64,000 nucleotides of DNA from Chania multitudinisentens RB-25 (GCF_000520015.2 NZ_CP007044.2:2480001-2544000), one strand, 5' to 3'. Positions 43,865 to 53,725 are shown, numbered from the stretch's first letter. The notes: generated from the sequence alone by a model not told the origin. Numbers and translations are program-made.

Positions 43865-44704
43865 TTAGGGTTTGAGCCTGGCGCTGCTCTTAGGGGAAAT
43901 ATAATAATGCAATCCTTTATATTGCTCTGTGAATAGCTGGCTGGGCGTTAACCCTGTGTAAAATCGGCAAGTTTTGATGAAATGGGATTGGTCGGTATAG
44001 CCATAGGCCAACGCGCTGTCTAGAATATCTCCGCCAGCTAATATATGGCGAAGGGTGTGCTGAAAACGCGCCGTGCGGCAAAAATAGCGAGCATCAACCC
44101 CAATAAAGTGACGAATATGTCGTTCCATGGTGCGCGGGCTCAGCGCAAGCCGTTCGCGTACTATAGATAAGGCCTCACCATAGTAAAGATGGTTAGCTGC
44201 CTGGGCCAATTGAGAAACCGTGGTGAGATGTTGATCAAGCATACGACTCAACCAGAGCTCTAATTGACTAACCTGTAACTTGAACGGTATTTCTGCCAAC
44301 GCGGGGAATGGATATTTTAGTGCCATTTCGTGCAGCGATACCGGCTTGTCTCTCAGTTCTTCAAGCGAGAGATTAAACAACGGAAAGCCAGTACCACACC
44401 GCAAACGGGTTGAGATGAATTTTATCTCGGACGATGTGGTTAACGGAGAAAGACGAATTCTTGCCCGGCGCGGGCTAAACAGAAAGGCATCACCGACTTT
44501 AATGACCTGAGTATCGGTGATAATGCTGTTGTCCAAAGAAATCGTCTCTACCAGCAAAGCCGTTCCCTGATTAAATATCAGTTCTCCGCCAGTGCCTGGC
44601 AATATCTCAGGTAACGTTATACTGTCAGGCAGATGCCAATGCCAGTAATGCGCTATCCAAGGGGATAGCGCATGAGATGGAGCAGCGATATATTGCCGTA
44701 TCAT
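43865..44704 (-). CDS. AraC-family transcriptional regulator
   Basis: A 279-residue regulator. The N-terminal part (PEILPGTGGELIFNQG, GDAFLFSPRRARIRL) looks like a cupin-type sensor. The C-terminal AraC domain (about 170-260) has LALSPRTMERHIRHFIG and SALAYGYTDQSHFIKTCRFYTGLTPSQL. Its ATG directly follows the stop of the DUF6506 gene (TGAATG), so the two are translationally linked. The ligand is unknown; it may control its own operon. Confidence 0.9.
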   Translation of the reverse strand: MIRQYIAAPSHALSPWIAHYWHWHLPDSITLPEILPGTGGELIFNQGTALLVETISLDNSIITDTQVIKVGDAFLFSPRRARIRLSPLTTSSEIKFISTRLRCGTGFPLFNLSLEELRDKPVSLHEMALKYPFPALAEIPFKLQVSQLELWLSRMLDQHLTTVSQLAQAANHLYYGEALSIVRERLALSPRTMERHIRHFIGVDARYFCRTARFQHTLRHILAGGDILDSALAYGYTDQSHFIKTCRFYTGLTPSQLFTEQYKGLHYYISPKSSARLKP

Positions 44705-45049
44705 TCAGGAGCCCGTTGAAGCAATATCTGCCGCATGGTGATCATTCAAATTATCCCCGCTTTGAAAACCCAACAGAGGGTGAATATCAAAGCGCACCAC
44801 GCCAACTGCCATCCGGCCAGCAACGGCTTCAACAATGCGTGCTACCCCTTGATGGCCAAAGCCTGCACATAGCTCAATGGCTCGGATGCCTTCCGCATAC
44901 AAGCCATCAAGAATATCGCATCCTTGCTGGTAGTTACTGACGGCGATGGTTTTAACATGCACATGCTCAGTGTTAACCCAGGCAGAATGAGTTTGTGCAT
45001 TGCTTTTTGGAGCAACAAAAATAAAAGCCGCTTTTAAAATATCAGTCAT
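44705..45049 (-). CDS. DUF6506 family protein
   Basis: A 114-residue soluble protein: KAAFIFVAPKSNAQTHSAWV, then TIAVSNYQQGCDI, AIELCAGFGHQGVARIVEAV and VGVVRFDIHP. This matches my memory of DUF6506 proteins, small alpha/beta proteins of unknown function often beside regulators. The frame opens at 45151, but ATG 45049 (MTDILKAAFIFVAP) has GGAG eight bases ahead and fits the family. The ribosome site sits in a hairpin. Confidence 0.82.
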   Translation of the reverse strand: MTDILKAAFIFVAPKSNAQTHSAWVNTEHVHVKTIAVSNYQQGCDILDGLYAEGIRAIELCAGFGHQGVARIVEAVAGRMAVGVVRFDIHPLLGFQSGDNLNDHHAADIASTGS

Positions 45050-45057
45050 AAGTTTAT

Positions 45058-45079
45058 CTCCGGTTAGTGATGACCGGAG
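45058..45079 (-). promoter_or_regulatory. Hairpin covering the DUF6506 ribosome binding site
   Basis: CTCCGGT (45079-45073, minus strand) pairs perfectly with ACCGGAG (45064-45058). The GGAG of the second arm is the Shine-Dalgarno sequence, 8 bases before the ATG at 45049. The stem could limit translation or act as the end of the ppx transcript. Confidence 0.5.
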
Positions 45080-45159
45080 AATCATATCGCGTGTCTTTTT
45101 TAATGGATTGTACCGCGCCGACATGCCCTCATTGCGATTAAAAAACGGCACGAACTTGG

Positions 45160-46713
45160 TTATGCCGAGCGTTGTTGTTCCTGCTCACTTTCCTCTTCTT
45201 CGATCATCAGCTTCCAGCCGACAACGTCATTCCAGTAGGCCTGTTCACGCTCAAAATCCAGTTGCACCAGGTTGTTCTGCGCCAGATAACCGGGTGGAAA
45301 ACGTAGTGTCCAGTGGTTATCGTCGGTCAGCAAACGCAGCGTTTCTGGCGTGGTGGTGGACTGGCGCTGATTGTTGAGCAAGGTGCTCAGGCGCAGTAAC
45401 TGGATCAAGGGCAGATAGTATTTTTTCTTGAACAGATTCAACCGTGGCAACTCTTCGAGTTTGATCGCTTTGCGGTGGAAACGCACCAAGGCTGCCAGCA
45501 ACCACTGCTGCTCCTGGTTGAAACCGGGCAGGTTGGTATTTTGCAGAATATAGGCGGAATGACGGTGCATACCGCTGTGGTTGATGCTCAGCCCAACTTC
45601 ATGCAGCATCGCGGCCCATTTCAGCAAGGCTTCTAACTGCGGTTGTACCATTTTGGTATTCTGCGCCATCCATTGGGCGTACAACAGCTCTGTGGTATCC
45701 AAGACACGTTTGGCCTGTTCACGGTCGATATTGTAGTGCTCCGCCAGGCTTTTTGCCGTGCGGCTGCGGATATCCTGATGGCGGAAACGGCCTTCCATTT
45801 CATACAGCACGCCTTCACGCAGCGCGCCGTCAGAAAGACGCAAATCGCGGATGGCCAAGGCATCAAATACCCCGCAGAGAATAGCCAGCCCCGGAACGAA
45901 GACCGACTGGCGATCTTCCGCCAGCCCTGGCAGGCTCAGCGCACTGAAATTTTTAAACTGTAGTACCTGTTCTGCCAGCATTTCCAGGCGTTCCAGTGTG
46001 ATCAAGCCGTCTTTCTCCCCCAGTTCCACCAGCACTTCATGAGCCGCTTTGATGGTGCCAGAGGCTCCCAGCGCGTATTGCCAGCCCTGAATGCGGTATT
46101 GCCAGGCCAGGGTTTCCAGCTTTTGTGCTGCTGCCAGGCGGGCCCGTTTGAAATTGGCCTTGCTGATTTCTCCATCAGGGAAAAACTGTTGTGCGAAGCT
46201 CACGCACCCCATACGGCGGCTTTCCGCCAGCAGAGGTTCAAAGTCTTCCCCAATCACCAACTCGGTGGAGCCGCCGCCGATATCGATCACCAGCTTACGG
46301 CCTTTCTCTGGTTGGGTGTGTTCCACCCCCATAAAGATCAAACGCGCTTCTTCCTGACCAGAGATAATCTCAATGGGATAAGGGATCACTTTTGCCGCAC
46401 GCTTCAAGAAAACTTCCGCATTCACGGCCTGGCGCAACGTATGCGTCCCGACGATGGTTACGTTATCTGCCGGGAAGCCCTGTAGCCGTTCGGCAAACAG
46501 CGCCAAGCAGCTCAGGCCCCTTTCGATGGCCTCTTCACTGAGCACGTTGTCACTGCCCAAGCCATCGGCGAGATGTACCCGCTGTTTTAAACGGCCTAAT
46601 ACCTGTAAAGAATCGTTCACGACACGAGCGATCACCATATGGAAGCTGTTCGACCCAAGGTCGATAGCCGCGATTTCCTGTGGTTTGTTAGTTGCGGAGC
46701 TTTTTAGTGGCAT
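45160..46713 (-). CDS. ppx: Exopolyphosphatase Ppx
   Basis: A 517-residue Ppx/GppA phosphatase (E. coli 513) that removes terminal phosphate from polyphosphate. It has the actin-like motifs EIAAIDLGSNSFHMVIARV and LVIDIGGGSTELVIGE, the ALGASGTIKAA region and the C-terminal HD-like domain (WAAMLHEVGLSINHSGMHRH). It lies 10 bases after ppk, one operon. Confidence 0.97.
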   Translation of the reverse strand: MPLKSSATNKPQEIAAIDLGSNSFHMVIARVVNDSLQVLGRLKQRVHLADGLGSDNVLSEEAIERGLSCLALFAERLQGFPADNVTIVGTHTLRQAVNAEVFLKRAAKVIPYPIEIISGQEEARLIFMGVEHTQPEKGRKLVIDIGGGSTELVIGEDFEPLLAESRRMGCVSFAQQFFPDGEISKANFKRARLAAAQKLETLAWQYRIQGWQYALGASGTIKAAHEVLVELGEKDGLITLERLEMLAEQVLQFKNFSALSLPGLAEDRQSVFVPGLAILCGVFDALAIRDLRLSDGALREGVLYEMEGRFRHQDIRSRTAKSLAEHYNIDREQAKRVLDTTELLYAQWMAQNTKMVQPQLEALLKWAAMLHEVGLSINHSGMHRHSAYILQNTNLPGFNQEQQWLLAALVRFHRKAIKLEELPRLNLFKKKYYLPLIQLLRLSTLLNNQRQSTTTPETLRLLTDDNHWTLRFPPGYLAQNNLVQLDFEREQAYWNDVVGWKLMIEEEESEQEQQRSA

Positions 46714-46723
46714 AGTGGCTGGC

Positions 46724-48787
46724 CTACTGTGCTGGTTGTTCCAGAGCTTTTAAATACTCATAAATAGCCACCTGTGCGCGCACTTTGCGGCGGTTGCCGC
46801 GCGGCACGTACTGGTTGCTCAGTTCTTTATCGATATAACGGGCTTTGACCGTATCACTGAACAGGATTTCCAGAATATCCAGAACGCGCTGTTTCAGCGC
46901 CGGATCCAACAGCGATACTGCCACTTCGATGCGGTAATCTATATTGCGAGTCATCCAGTCAGCAGATGAGAGATAAACCCGCTTGTCACCTTTGTTTTCG
47001 AAAACATAGACCCGATCATGTTCCAGAAAGCGGTCTACGATGCTGATCACCTGAATATTGTCATTCATTCCTGGCAGGTTAGAAATCAATGAACACATGC
47101 CGCGCACCAACAGACGGATTTTCACGCCGGCAGCGGCAGCGGTATATAACCGATCCACTAACCCTTTATCCACCAAATTATTCACTTTCAACATAATACT
47201 GGCGTTTCCCCCCGCCTGCGCGTTGACAATTTCGTGGTCGATCAATTCATACAGCATCCGGCGGGAGTTCTGTGGGGATACCATCAAATGATCGAAGGTG
47301 ACCGGCCGGTATGGGTTTTCAATAAAGTTAAACACGCGGCGTACTTCGTTGGTGATGCGTGCATCGGCGGTCAGCAGCGAGTAGTCGGTGTAGATCCGGG
47401 CGGTTTTCTCGTTGAAATTGCCGGTTCCTATATGAGCATAGCGCACAATGTTCTCGCCTTCACGGCGTGAGATCAGGAACAATTTGGCGTGAATTTTCAG
47501 CCCTGGGGCAGAGAAAATGACATGTACACCGGCTTCCGTCAGCCGCTTGGCCCAGTGGATATTGGCGGCTTCGTCAAAGCGCGCTTGCAATTCAACCACT
47601 ACGGTGACTTTTTTGCCGTTGTGCGCCGCATGGATCATTGATTCGATGATGCGCGAGTCTTTTGCTACCCGGTAAATATTGATTTTGATGGCCAACACGT
47701 TGGGATCGAACGACGCCTGCCGCAGAAACTCCAGCACGTGTTCGAAGGTGTGGTAGGGGTAGTAAAGCAACACGTCTTTCTCGCGGATGGCATCGAAGCC
47801 GTTGCGGAACTTATCGAACCAGACATGGCGCAGGCGTGGTAATGGCCGGTTGACCAGATTGGCTTTGCCGACGTTGGGGAAGCTGATGAAATCTTTAAAA
47901 TTGTGGTAACGGCCACCGGCAATGACGGAATCGTAGTTGGAAATCCCCAGCTTGTTGCGCAGCAGTTCCACCATTTCATTCGGCATATCACGCTGATAAA
48001 CGAAGCGTACCGGTTCGGCGGTCAGGCGCTGTTTCAGGCTGGAAGACATCAGTTCCAACAGGCTGGATTCCATCTCGGTAACCAGATCGTATTCCGCGTC
48101 ACGCGTCATTTTCATCGAATAGGCATTGAGCGCGTCGTAATCAAAGAAGCCCTTGAAGATTTCGTCCAGGCAATAACGCAGAATGTTGTCCAACAGGATC
48201 ATTGGCTTGCGGCGGCGCGGTGCTTCCGGCGGCAGATTGACAAAGCGTGGCACCTTGTCGGAGGGAATTTCCAGCAGCGCATAATCAATACGCGTGCCAC
48301 GGATAATCTCTACCGCCAGATAGGTGTAATCATCTTTCAGAAACTGCACCAGATTGGTGTCGTGATTGATGAGGATCGGCGTGATGTGCTGGCGCAGGTG
48401 CTGTTTAAAGTATTGCCGCAGCCAGACTTGCTGGTTTTCGGACACCTGCCGCTCGTTGATCAGAAAGATTTGATTGCGCGCCATTTCCAGCAGCAAATCG
48501 TTGTACAAGCTATCGAATTCCTGATCGGTTCTTAACACCTTGGCCTGAATTTTTTTCAGCAAATGGCGTGATGTGCCGCCGGAACCCTGCTCTTCGCTGA
48601 TTAAGATGCGCCGTTTCAAGTCGGCAAAGCGAACTTTATAGAATTCATCAAGGTTATTGGAGTAGATGCCCAGAAACCGCATACGCTCAATCAGGGGATT
48701 GCTCTTATCTGCGGCTTCCTGCAATACGCGTTCATTAAAGGATAACCAGCTTAGTTCTTTATCGATGTAGAGCTTTTCCTGACTCAT
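46724..48787 (-). CDS. ppk: Polyphosphate kinase Ppk
   Basis: About 687 residues (E. coli 688), making polyphosphate from ATP at the membrane. Seen are SQEKLYIDKELSWLSFNERVL, the catalytic His regions GLKIHAKLFLISRREG and RYAHIGTGNFNEKTARIYTD, and LLVRGMCSL. ATG 48787 has GGAG six bases upstream. The GTG two codons earlier lacks a spacer. It is divergent from the Pst-type operon across a region with a Pho box. Confidence 0.97.
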   Translation of the reverse strand: MSQEKLYIDKELSWLSFNERVLQEAADKSNPLIERMRFLGIYSNNLDEFYKVRFADLKRRILISEEQGSGGTSRHLLKKIQAKVLRTDQEFDSLYNDLLLEMARNQIFLINERQVSENQQVWLRQYFKQHLRQHITPILINHDTNLVQFLKDDYTYLAVEIIRGTRIDYALLEIPSDKVPRFVNLPPEAPRRRKPMILLDNILRYCLDEIFKGFFDYDALNAYSMKMTRDAEYDLVTEMESSLLELMSSSLKQRLTAEPVRFVYQRDMPNEMVELLRNKLGISNYDSVIAGGRYHNFKDFISFPNVGKANLVNRPLPRLRHVWFDKFRNGFDAIREKDVLLYYPYHTFEHVLEFLRQASFDPNVLAIKINIYRVAKDSRIIESMIHAAHNGKKVTVVVELQARFDEAANIHWAKRLTEAGVHVIFSAPGLKIHAKLFLISRREGENIVRYAHIGTGNFNEKTARIYTDYSLLTADARITNEVRRVFNFIENPYRPVTFDHLMVSPQNSRRMLYELIDHEIVNAQAGGNASIMLKVNNLVDKGLVDRLYTAAAAGVKIRLLVRGMCSLISNLPGMNDNIQVISIVDRFLEHDRVYVFENKGDKRVYLSSADWMTRNIDYRIEVAVSLLDPALKQRVLDILEILFSDTVKARYIDKELSNQYVPRGNRRKVRAQVAIYEYLKALEQPAQ

Positions 48788-48960
48788 TGCCACTCCAGTT
48801 CAATTTTAGAAAAGGACGCGGAACACCGCCCAATGCCTCATCTCATTATTGCGAGAGATGGGCAGGAATGTCCAACATATCTATGGGCTTGTAGCACTCA
48901 GTAGGAACGTAGCCATACTGCTGGCCCCTCTGTCACACCAGGGAATAACGCCTGGAAATT

Positions 48961-48989
48961 TTGTCATGCAAACGCCATAAAACTGACAT
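48961..48989 (+). promoter_or_regulatory. Pho box with three 11-bp-spaced repeats
   Basis: TTGTCAT (48961-48967), ACGCCAT (48972-48978) and CTGACAT (48983-48989) are 7-mers spaced 11 bases apart, each followed by an A-rich 4-mer. This is the PhoB recognition pattern (CTGTCAT repeats). It ends 44 bases before the permease start. Control of the divergent ppk is also possible. Confidence 0.8.
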
Positions 48990-49033
48990 AAGATGCGCGG
49001 TTATCGGGGGGCGTAAGCCAGCAAACGGAGCCG

Positions 49034-51208
49034 ATGACGAGAGACATGGCACAGATAATGATAACTCAACCTGCCCGGGATCGCCTGCGGGCCTATGTCG
49101 ATCACGGCGTGCAGGGTGCTGTCACCATTAGTGGATTGCTGGTGTTGATGACGCTGATGCTGATTTTTGTCTATCTGCTGCTATCGGTTTTGCCGTTATT
49201 CAAACCGGCTTCTCTAGGAACTGCTCGCTCATTGCCAATCAGCGGGGCTGTGCCTGCCTTGGCGATCGGCATGGATGTGCCGCAGCGCATAGGTTACCGG
49301 ATTGATCAACAGGGCGAAGGCTATTTTTATCGTCTGGTTGCCCCCACTGACGCCAATGCCGGGCAATGGCTGGCGCAACAAACATTGTTGCATAAGCCGG
49401 TATTGCTGGCGCAGGCGGTAGGCGAGCGCGATCTGTTTGCGTTGGCGCAGGCCGATGGCCGCTTTATCGTCACCCGCGCCGATTTTGCCTCAGAAAGCGG
49501 CGGTAAACCGCAATGGCGTTTTCCATTAGGCCAACAGCCTATGGCATTAGATCCGCAAGGACGGCCATTGGTGCTGCTGGCGCTGGCTGAAATGCGCACC
49601 GGCGCGACGTTGCTGGCCGCAGTGACTGACGATCGGCGCCTGTTATTTGGCCGATTCAGCCTTACGGCACCCCCCCAGCACCTAGAACTGCAACTGCCAA
49701 CTACCGCTGAGCAATTGATTTTGGCACCGGATGGCCGCCAGCTCTATTTATTGGCTGGCAATCAATTGACCCGTTATCAGGTTGACGGGGTTCAACTGCA
49801 TCAGCGTGAGATTCTGACCCTTGGCGAACACCCGCCTTATCGCCTGATGGCGTTGCCCGGTGGTGGTGCTTTGTTGATTCGGGCAGGGGATGGCAGCCTG
49901 CATGAATGGTTTGAAGTAGAAAACCAACTGACGCCGATACAGCAATTTGAGCATCGGGGATTAGCACCAGAACTGCTGGTGACCGAATCTTCGCGCCGGG
50001 TGTTTGCCACTTTACAACCGAGTGGCGCATTTGCGTTGTTCTCCAGTATTCAACCGCAGCCATTGTTAAAGACCACATTGCCCGGCGATGTGCAGCAGAT
50101 GGCGTTTGCACCGCGTGGCAATGGCCTGTTGCTTGAAACGGCGCAGGGTTGGCAGCATTACCCCGTGGAGAATCTTTATCCAGATGTAACCTGGCGTTCA
50201 CTGTGGCGGCAGGTGTGGTATGAAAATTACCCTGAACCCGCTTATGTCTGGCAATCCACCTCGGGGGAAGACAGCTATCAGGCCAAGTTCAGCCTGATGC
50301 CGATTATTTTTGGAACATTCAAAGCGGCGGCGTATGCCATGCTGTTTGCCGTGCCATTGGCGTTGGCTGGCGCCGTTTATACCGCCTGTTTTATGTCGGC
50401 GGGGCTAAGACGCGTGGTGAAACCGGCGTTGGAAGTGATGGGCGCGTTACCAACGGTGGTGATTGGGTTGGTTGCCGGTATCTGGTTAGCGCCGTTGATT
50501 GAAGAATATTTGCTGGCGGTACTGGCTTTACCGTTGTTGCTGGCGTTGGTGGTGGTGTTATGCGGTTGGCTGGCCAACCGGTTTTTTCCACGCCCATTAG
50601 CACCGGGCATGGATTTACTGCTGCTGTTGCCGCTGGTGGTTTTGACTGTCTGGCTGGCGTTGGCCGTTGGGCCGGGGTTGGAATGGCAACTGTTCGGTGA
50701 GCCGCTATATTTCTGGCTGGGGGAGGGATACGTTCAGCGGAATACTTTGGTCGTCGGTGTGGCGATGGGGTTTGCGTTGGTGCCGATTATATTCTCGCTG
50801 GCGGAAGACGCCTTGTTCAGCGTTCCTACGGCATTCAGCCGGGGCTCACTGGCGTTAGGGGCCACCCAGTGGCAAACCGTGGTACGGGTGGTGTTGCCCT
50901 CGGCCAGCGCAGGGATCTTTTCGGCATTGATGATTGGCTTTGGGCGCGCGGTGGGGGAAACGATGATCGTGCTGATGGCTACCGGCAATACGCCGATCAT
51001 TGACGGTAATCTGTTTCAGGGGCTGCGTGCTCTGGCGGCCAATATCGCTATTGAAATGCCAGAGGCAGTGGTTGGCGGCAGCCATTACCGCGTGTTGTTC
51101 CTCACCGCGCTGGTGTTGTTTATCTTTACCTTCGTGTTGAATACCCTGGCAGAAGCGGTGCGGTTACGCTTGCGTGAGCGCTATACGTTGAATCAGGAAA
51201 CGCCATGA
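49034..51208 (+). CDS. Oversized PstC-type phosphate ABC permease
   Basis: A 724-residue inner membrane permease. One helix (about 28-52) precedes a large, mostly beta-rich presumed periplasmic insert (about 60-400). Then come the six-helix permease core with FGTFKAAAYAMLFAVPLALAG, the typical SLALGATQWQTVVRVVLPSASAGIF loop and GRAVGETMIVLMATGN. E. coli PstC has about 319 residues, so more than half is extra. P. aeruginosa and Vibrio also have large Pst permeases. GGAG precedes ATG 49034; ATG 49046 is an alternative. It overlaps the next gene by 4 bases. Confidence 0.92.
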   Translation: MTRDMAQIMITQPARDRLRAYVDHGVQGAVTISGLLVLMTLMLIFVYLLLSVLPLFKPASLGTARSLPISGAVPALAIGMDVPQRIGYRIDQQGEGYFYRLVAPTDANAGQWLAQQTLLHKPVLLAQAVGERDLFALAQADGRFIVTRADFASESGGKPQWRFPLGQQPMALDPQGRPLVLLALAEMRTGATLLAAVTDDRRLLFGRFSLTAPPQHLELQLPTTAEQLILAPDGRQLYLLAGNQLTRYQVDGVQLHQREILTLGEHPPYRLMALPGGGALLIRAGDGSLHEWFEVENQLTPIQQFEHRGLAPELLVTESSRRVFATLQPSGAFALFSSIQPQPLLKTTLPGDVQQMAFAPRGNGLLLETAQGWQHYPVENLYPDVTWRSLWRQVWYENYPEPAYVWQSTSGEDSYQAKFSLMPIIFGTFKAAAYAMLFAVPLALAGAVYTACFMSAGLRRVVKPALEVMGALPTVVIGLVAGIWLAPLIEEYLLAVLALPLLLALVVVLCGWLANRFFPRPLAPGMDLLLLLPLVVLTVWLALAVGPGLEWQLFGEPLYFWLGEGYVQRNTLVVGVAMGFALVPIIFSLAEDALFSVPTAFSRGSLALGATQWQTVVRVVLPSASAGIFSALMIGFGRAVGETMIVLMATGNTPIIDGNLFQGLRALAANIAIEMPEAVVGGSHYRVLFLTALVLFIFTFVLNTLAEAVRLRLRERYTLNQETP

Positions 51209-52857
51209 AAAAATGGTTCAACAGTGGTTCGCCCTGGATTTGGCTGACCGCCGCGTCGGTGGCGGTGAGTCTGTTGGCGTTGCTCGGCATCTTGCTGCTC
51301 TTGGCCGGGCAGGGGATGCGTTATTTTTGGCCCGGCCCGGTTTATCAGTTTGAATTGAATCAAACGGCGGCCGGGCCTGTGACTATGATCGGTGAACTCT
51401 ATCAGCAGCAGGAACTCTCACGTAGCCAGCTGCAGGATGCGGGCGTTATGCTGCCGCTGGGCGAGGCACAAAGCTTTATCCGTTATTTAATCAAGGTGGG
51501 GAACCGTGAAAGTGAAGGGCAGGATTTCCGTACCCTGTTAGCCAGCGATGTACGCGAGAGAGCCACACCCAAAGAGATCTTGGTCTTGGAACGCCATACC
51601 CGTGGCACGGCTTACGGTTATCTGGTTGGTATGTTGGAGGATGGTCAGCCGCTAACCGGTCACGATCTCAGCCAGGCATTGCAGCAGCGCTTACCGCAGA
51701 TTGCTGTGCTTTCCCGCCAGGCGCACGATCTCCAGTACCGCGATATGGCGCGCATTAATGAACAATTTGCCAGCCTGCGCCTGCGTGAGAAAAAGCTGCT
51801 GCGTGATAACCAGTTGGATGCGCGTTGGCAGGCGTCGTTCCGCGCTGAAAGGCTGGAATTACAGCGCCAGTATCAACAACTGGCGGATAAATTGCAGAGG
51901 CTGAATCAGGAGCGTCAGCGTGATGCTTTGTTACTACGCGATATGCATGGGCAAATCCACACTATTCCGCTGAGCCAGGTGCGTGATGCCTGGTATCCAA
52001 ACGCTATGGGAACCGGGCAGAAATGGCTGCATTGGGCTGGGCAGGTACAAAAATTTCTGACCGACAGCCCACGGGAAGCCAACACCGAAGGAGGCGTATT
52101 TCCCGCCATTTTTGGCACCGTGCTGATGGTGATCCTGATGTCGATCGTGGTGATGCCGTTCGGCGTGATTGCGGCGATTTATTTGCATGAGTATGCCGGC
52201 CAGCATCTCCTGACACGCCTGATCCGTATTGCGGTGGTTAATTTGGCCGGGGTGCCCTCGATTGTCTATGGCGTCTTTGGTCTTGGCTTCTTTGTGTATA
52301 TGGTCGGGGGCACTCTTGACCAACTGTTTTATGCGGAATCACTGCCGAACCCGACCTTCGGCACACCTGGCGTGCTGTGGGCGGCGCTGACGCTGGCGTT
52401 GCTGACGTTGCCGGTGGTGATTGTGGCGACCGAAGAAGGGCTGTCGCGTATTCCTGCCACCTTGCGCCAGGGATCGCTGGCTCTCGGAGCCACCCGTGCG
52501 GAAACTCTGTGGCGCATCGTGTTGCCAATGGCCGCTCCGGCAATGATGACCGGCTTGATCTTGGCGGTGGCGCGTGCGGCAGGGGAAACGGCACCGTTGA
52601 TGTTGGTTGGCGTGGTGAAATCGGTGCCGGTATTGCCAGTGGATGAGATCTTCCCGTATTTGCACTTGGAACGAAAATTCATGCACCTGAGTTTCCAGAT
52701 TTATGACATGGCATTTCAGAGTCCCAGCGTAGAGGCGGTAAGGCCGTTGGTGTTTGCTACGGCGTTGCTGCTGGTGCTGATCGTGGTGGGGCTTAATCTG
52801 GCGGCAATGGGCATCCGCCATTCGTTGAGGGAGCGGTATAAAACATGGTCGCAATAG
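51205..52857 (+). CDS. Oversized PstA-type phosphate ABC permease
   Basis: A 550-residue permease (E. coli PstA 296). TM1 (about 12-38) is followed by a presumed periplasmic insert with a coiled coil (about 175-245: LREKKLLRDNQLDARW, LELQRQYQQLADKLQRL). The core then shows GGVFPAIFGTVLMVILMSI, SLALGATRAETLWRIVLPMA and ARAAGETAPLMLVG. It is translated from within the previous stop (ATGA-type overlap). It forms a transporter with the 724-residue partner and the PstB-type ATPase after it. Confidence 0.92.
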   Translation: MKKWFNSGSPWIWLTAASVAVSLLALLGILLLLAGQGMRYFWPGPVYQFELNQTAAGPVTMIGELYQQQELSRSQLQDAGVMLPLGEAQSFIRYLIKVGNRESEGQDFRTLLASDVRERATPKEILVLERHTRGTAYGYLVGMLEDGQPLTGHDLSQALQQRLPQIAVLSRQAHDLQYRDMARINEQFASLRLREKKLLRDNQLDARWQASFRAERLELQRQYQQLADKLQRLNQERQRDALLLRDMHGQIHTIPLSQVRDAWYPNAMGTGQKWLHWAGQVQKFLTDSPREANTEGGVFPAIFGTVLMVILMSIVVMPFGVIAAIYLHEYAGQHLLTRLIRIAVVNLAGVPSIVYGVFGLGFFVYMVGGTLDQLFYAESLPNPTFGTPGVLWAALTLALLTLPVVIVATEEGLSRIPATLRQGSLALGATRAETLWRIVLPMAAPAMMTGLILAVARAAGETAPLMLVGVVKSVPVLPVDEIFPYLHLERKFMHLSFQIYDMAFQSPSVEAVRPLVFATALLLVLIVVGLNLAAMGIRHSLRERYKTWSQ

Positions 52858-52903
52858 TCCTGCACAATGCGGGTGAAAGTATTACTGCTTTGGGGAGTAC
52901 AAC

Positions 52904-53716
52904 ATGAGTTTGCTCACGCCGGGCCGTTTACCCCGGTTGGATGTGCAGCATTTGACCGATGAACAGACGGTACTGGCGGTAAACGGCCTGAATCTGTTTT
53001 ATGGTGCCAAGCAAGTGCTGCACGATGTGTCGTTACGTATTCCAAAGCACCGCGTCACGGCGCTGATCGGGCCTTCTGGTTGTGGTAAATCAACCTTGCT
53101 GCGCTGTTTTAACCGCATGAACGATCTGGTGGATGATTGCCGGATTGAAGGCGAATTGCTGCTTAACGGTGAGCGCATTTCCGGCCCGCAGGTTGAGGTT
53201 GCCGCGCTGCGGCGGCGAGTTGGAATGGTGTTTCAGCGGCCAAATCCGTTTCCGAAATCCATCTATGAAAATGTGGTTTATGGTCTGCGGCTGCAAGGCG
53301 TGCGTGAACGGCGCATGCTGGACGAAGCGGTGGAAAGCTCCCTGCGTGCAGCGGCATTGTGGCATGAGGTGAAAGACCGTTTGCGTGAAAATGCCTTTCG
53401 TCTTTCCAGTGGCCAGCAACAACGTCTGGTGATTGCCCGCGCTATCGCAATTGAGCCGGAAGTGTTGTTGCTGGATGAGCCGACTTCTGCGCTCGATCCG
53501 ATTTCCACCTTAACCATTGAAGAACTGATTTCTGCCCTGAAACAGCACTACAGCGTGGTGCTGGTGACGCACAACATGCAGCAGGCTGCTCGGGTTTCGG
53601 ACTATACGGCGTTTATCCATCAGGGCCAGTTGGTGGAATATAGCGATACTGATGGCATTTTCACTTCACCATGCCAGCGTCGGACGGAAGATTACATCAC
53701 GGGCCGTTATGGCTGA
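52904..53716 (+). CDS. pstB: Phosphate ABC transporter ATPase, PstB type
   Basis: A 270-residue ABC ATPase. Walker A GPSGCGKSTLLR, Q-loop MVFQRPNPFPKSIYENVVYGL, signature LSSGQQQRLVIARAIA, Walker B VLLLDEPTSALDP and the switch His in LVTHNMQQAAR are all intact; NPFPKSI and NRMNDL are PstB hallmarks. It is third in the Pho-boxed operon. No pstS or phoU is next to it. It converges on the bactofilin gene 9 bases away. Confidence 0.94.
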   Translation: MSLLTPGRLPRLDVQHLTDEQTVLAVNGLNLFYGAKQVLHDVSLRIPKHRVTALIGPSGCGKSTLLRCFNRMNDLVDDCRIEGELLLNGERISGPQVEVAALRRRVGMVFQRPNPFPKSIYENVVYGLRLQGVRERRMLDEAVESSLRAAALWHEVKDRLRENAFRLSSGQQQRLVIARAIAIEPEVLLLDEPTSALDPISTLTIEELISALKQHYSVVLVTHNMQQAARVSDYTAFIHQGQLVEYSDTDGIFTSPCQRRTEDYITGRYG

Positions 53717-53725
53717 TACCGGTTT

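Noticed and set aside
45160..53716. Search for pstS or phoU within the phosphate block
   Set aside because: No frame between ppx and the bactofilin gene resembles a periplasmic phosphate-binding protein or PhoU, so neither is annotated.
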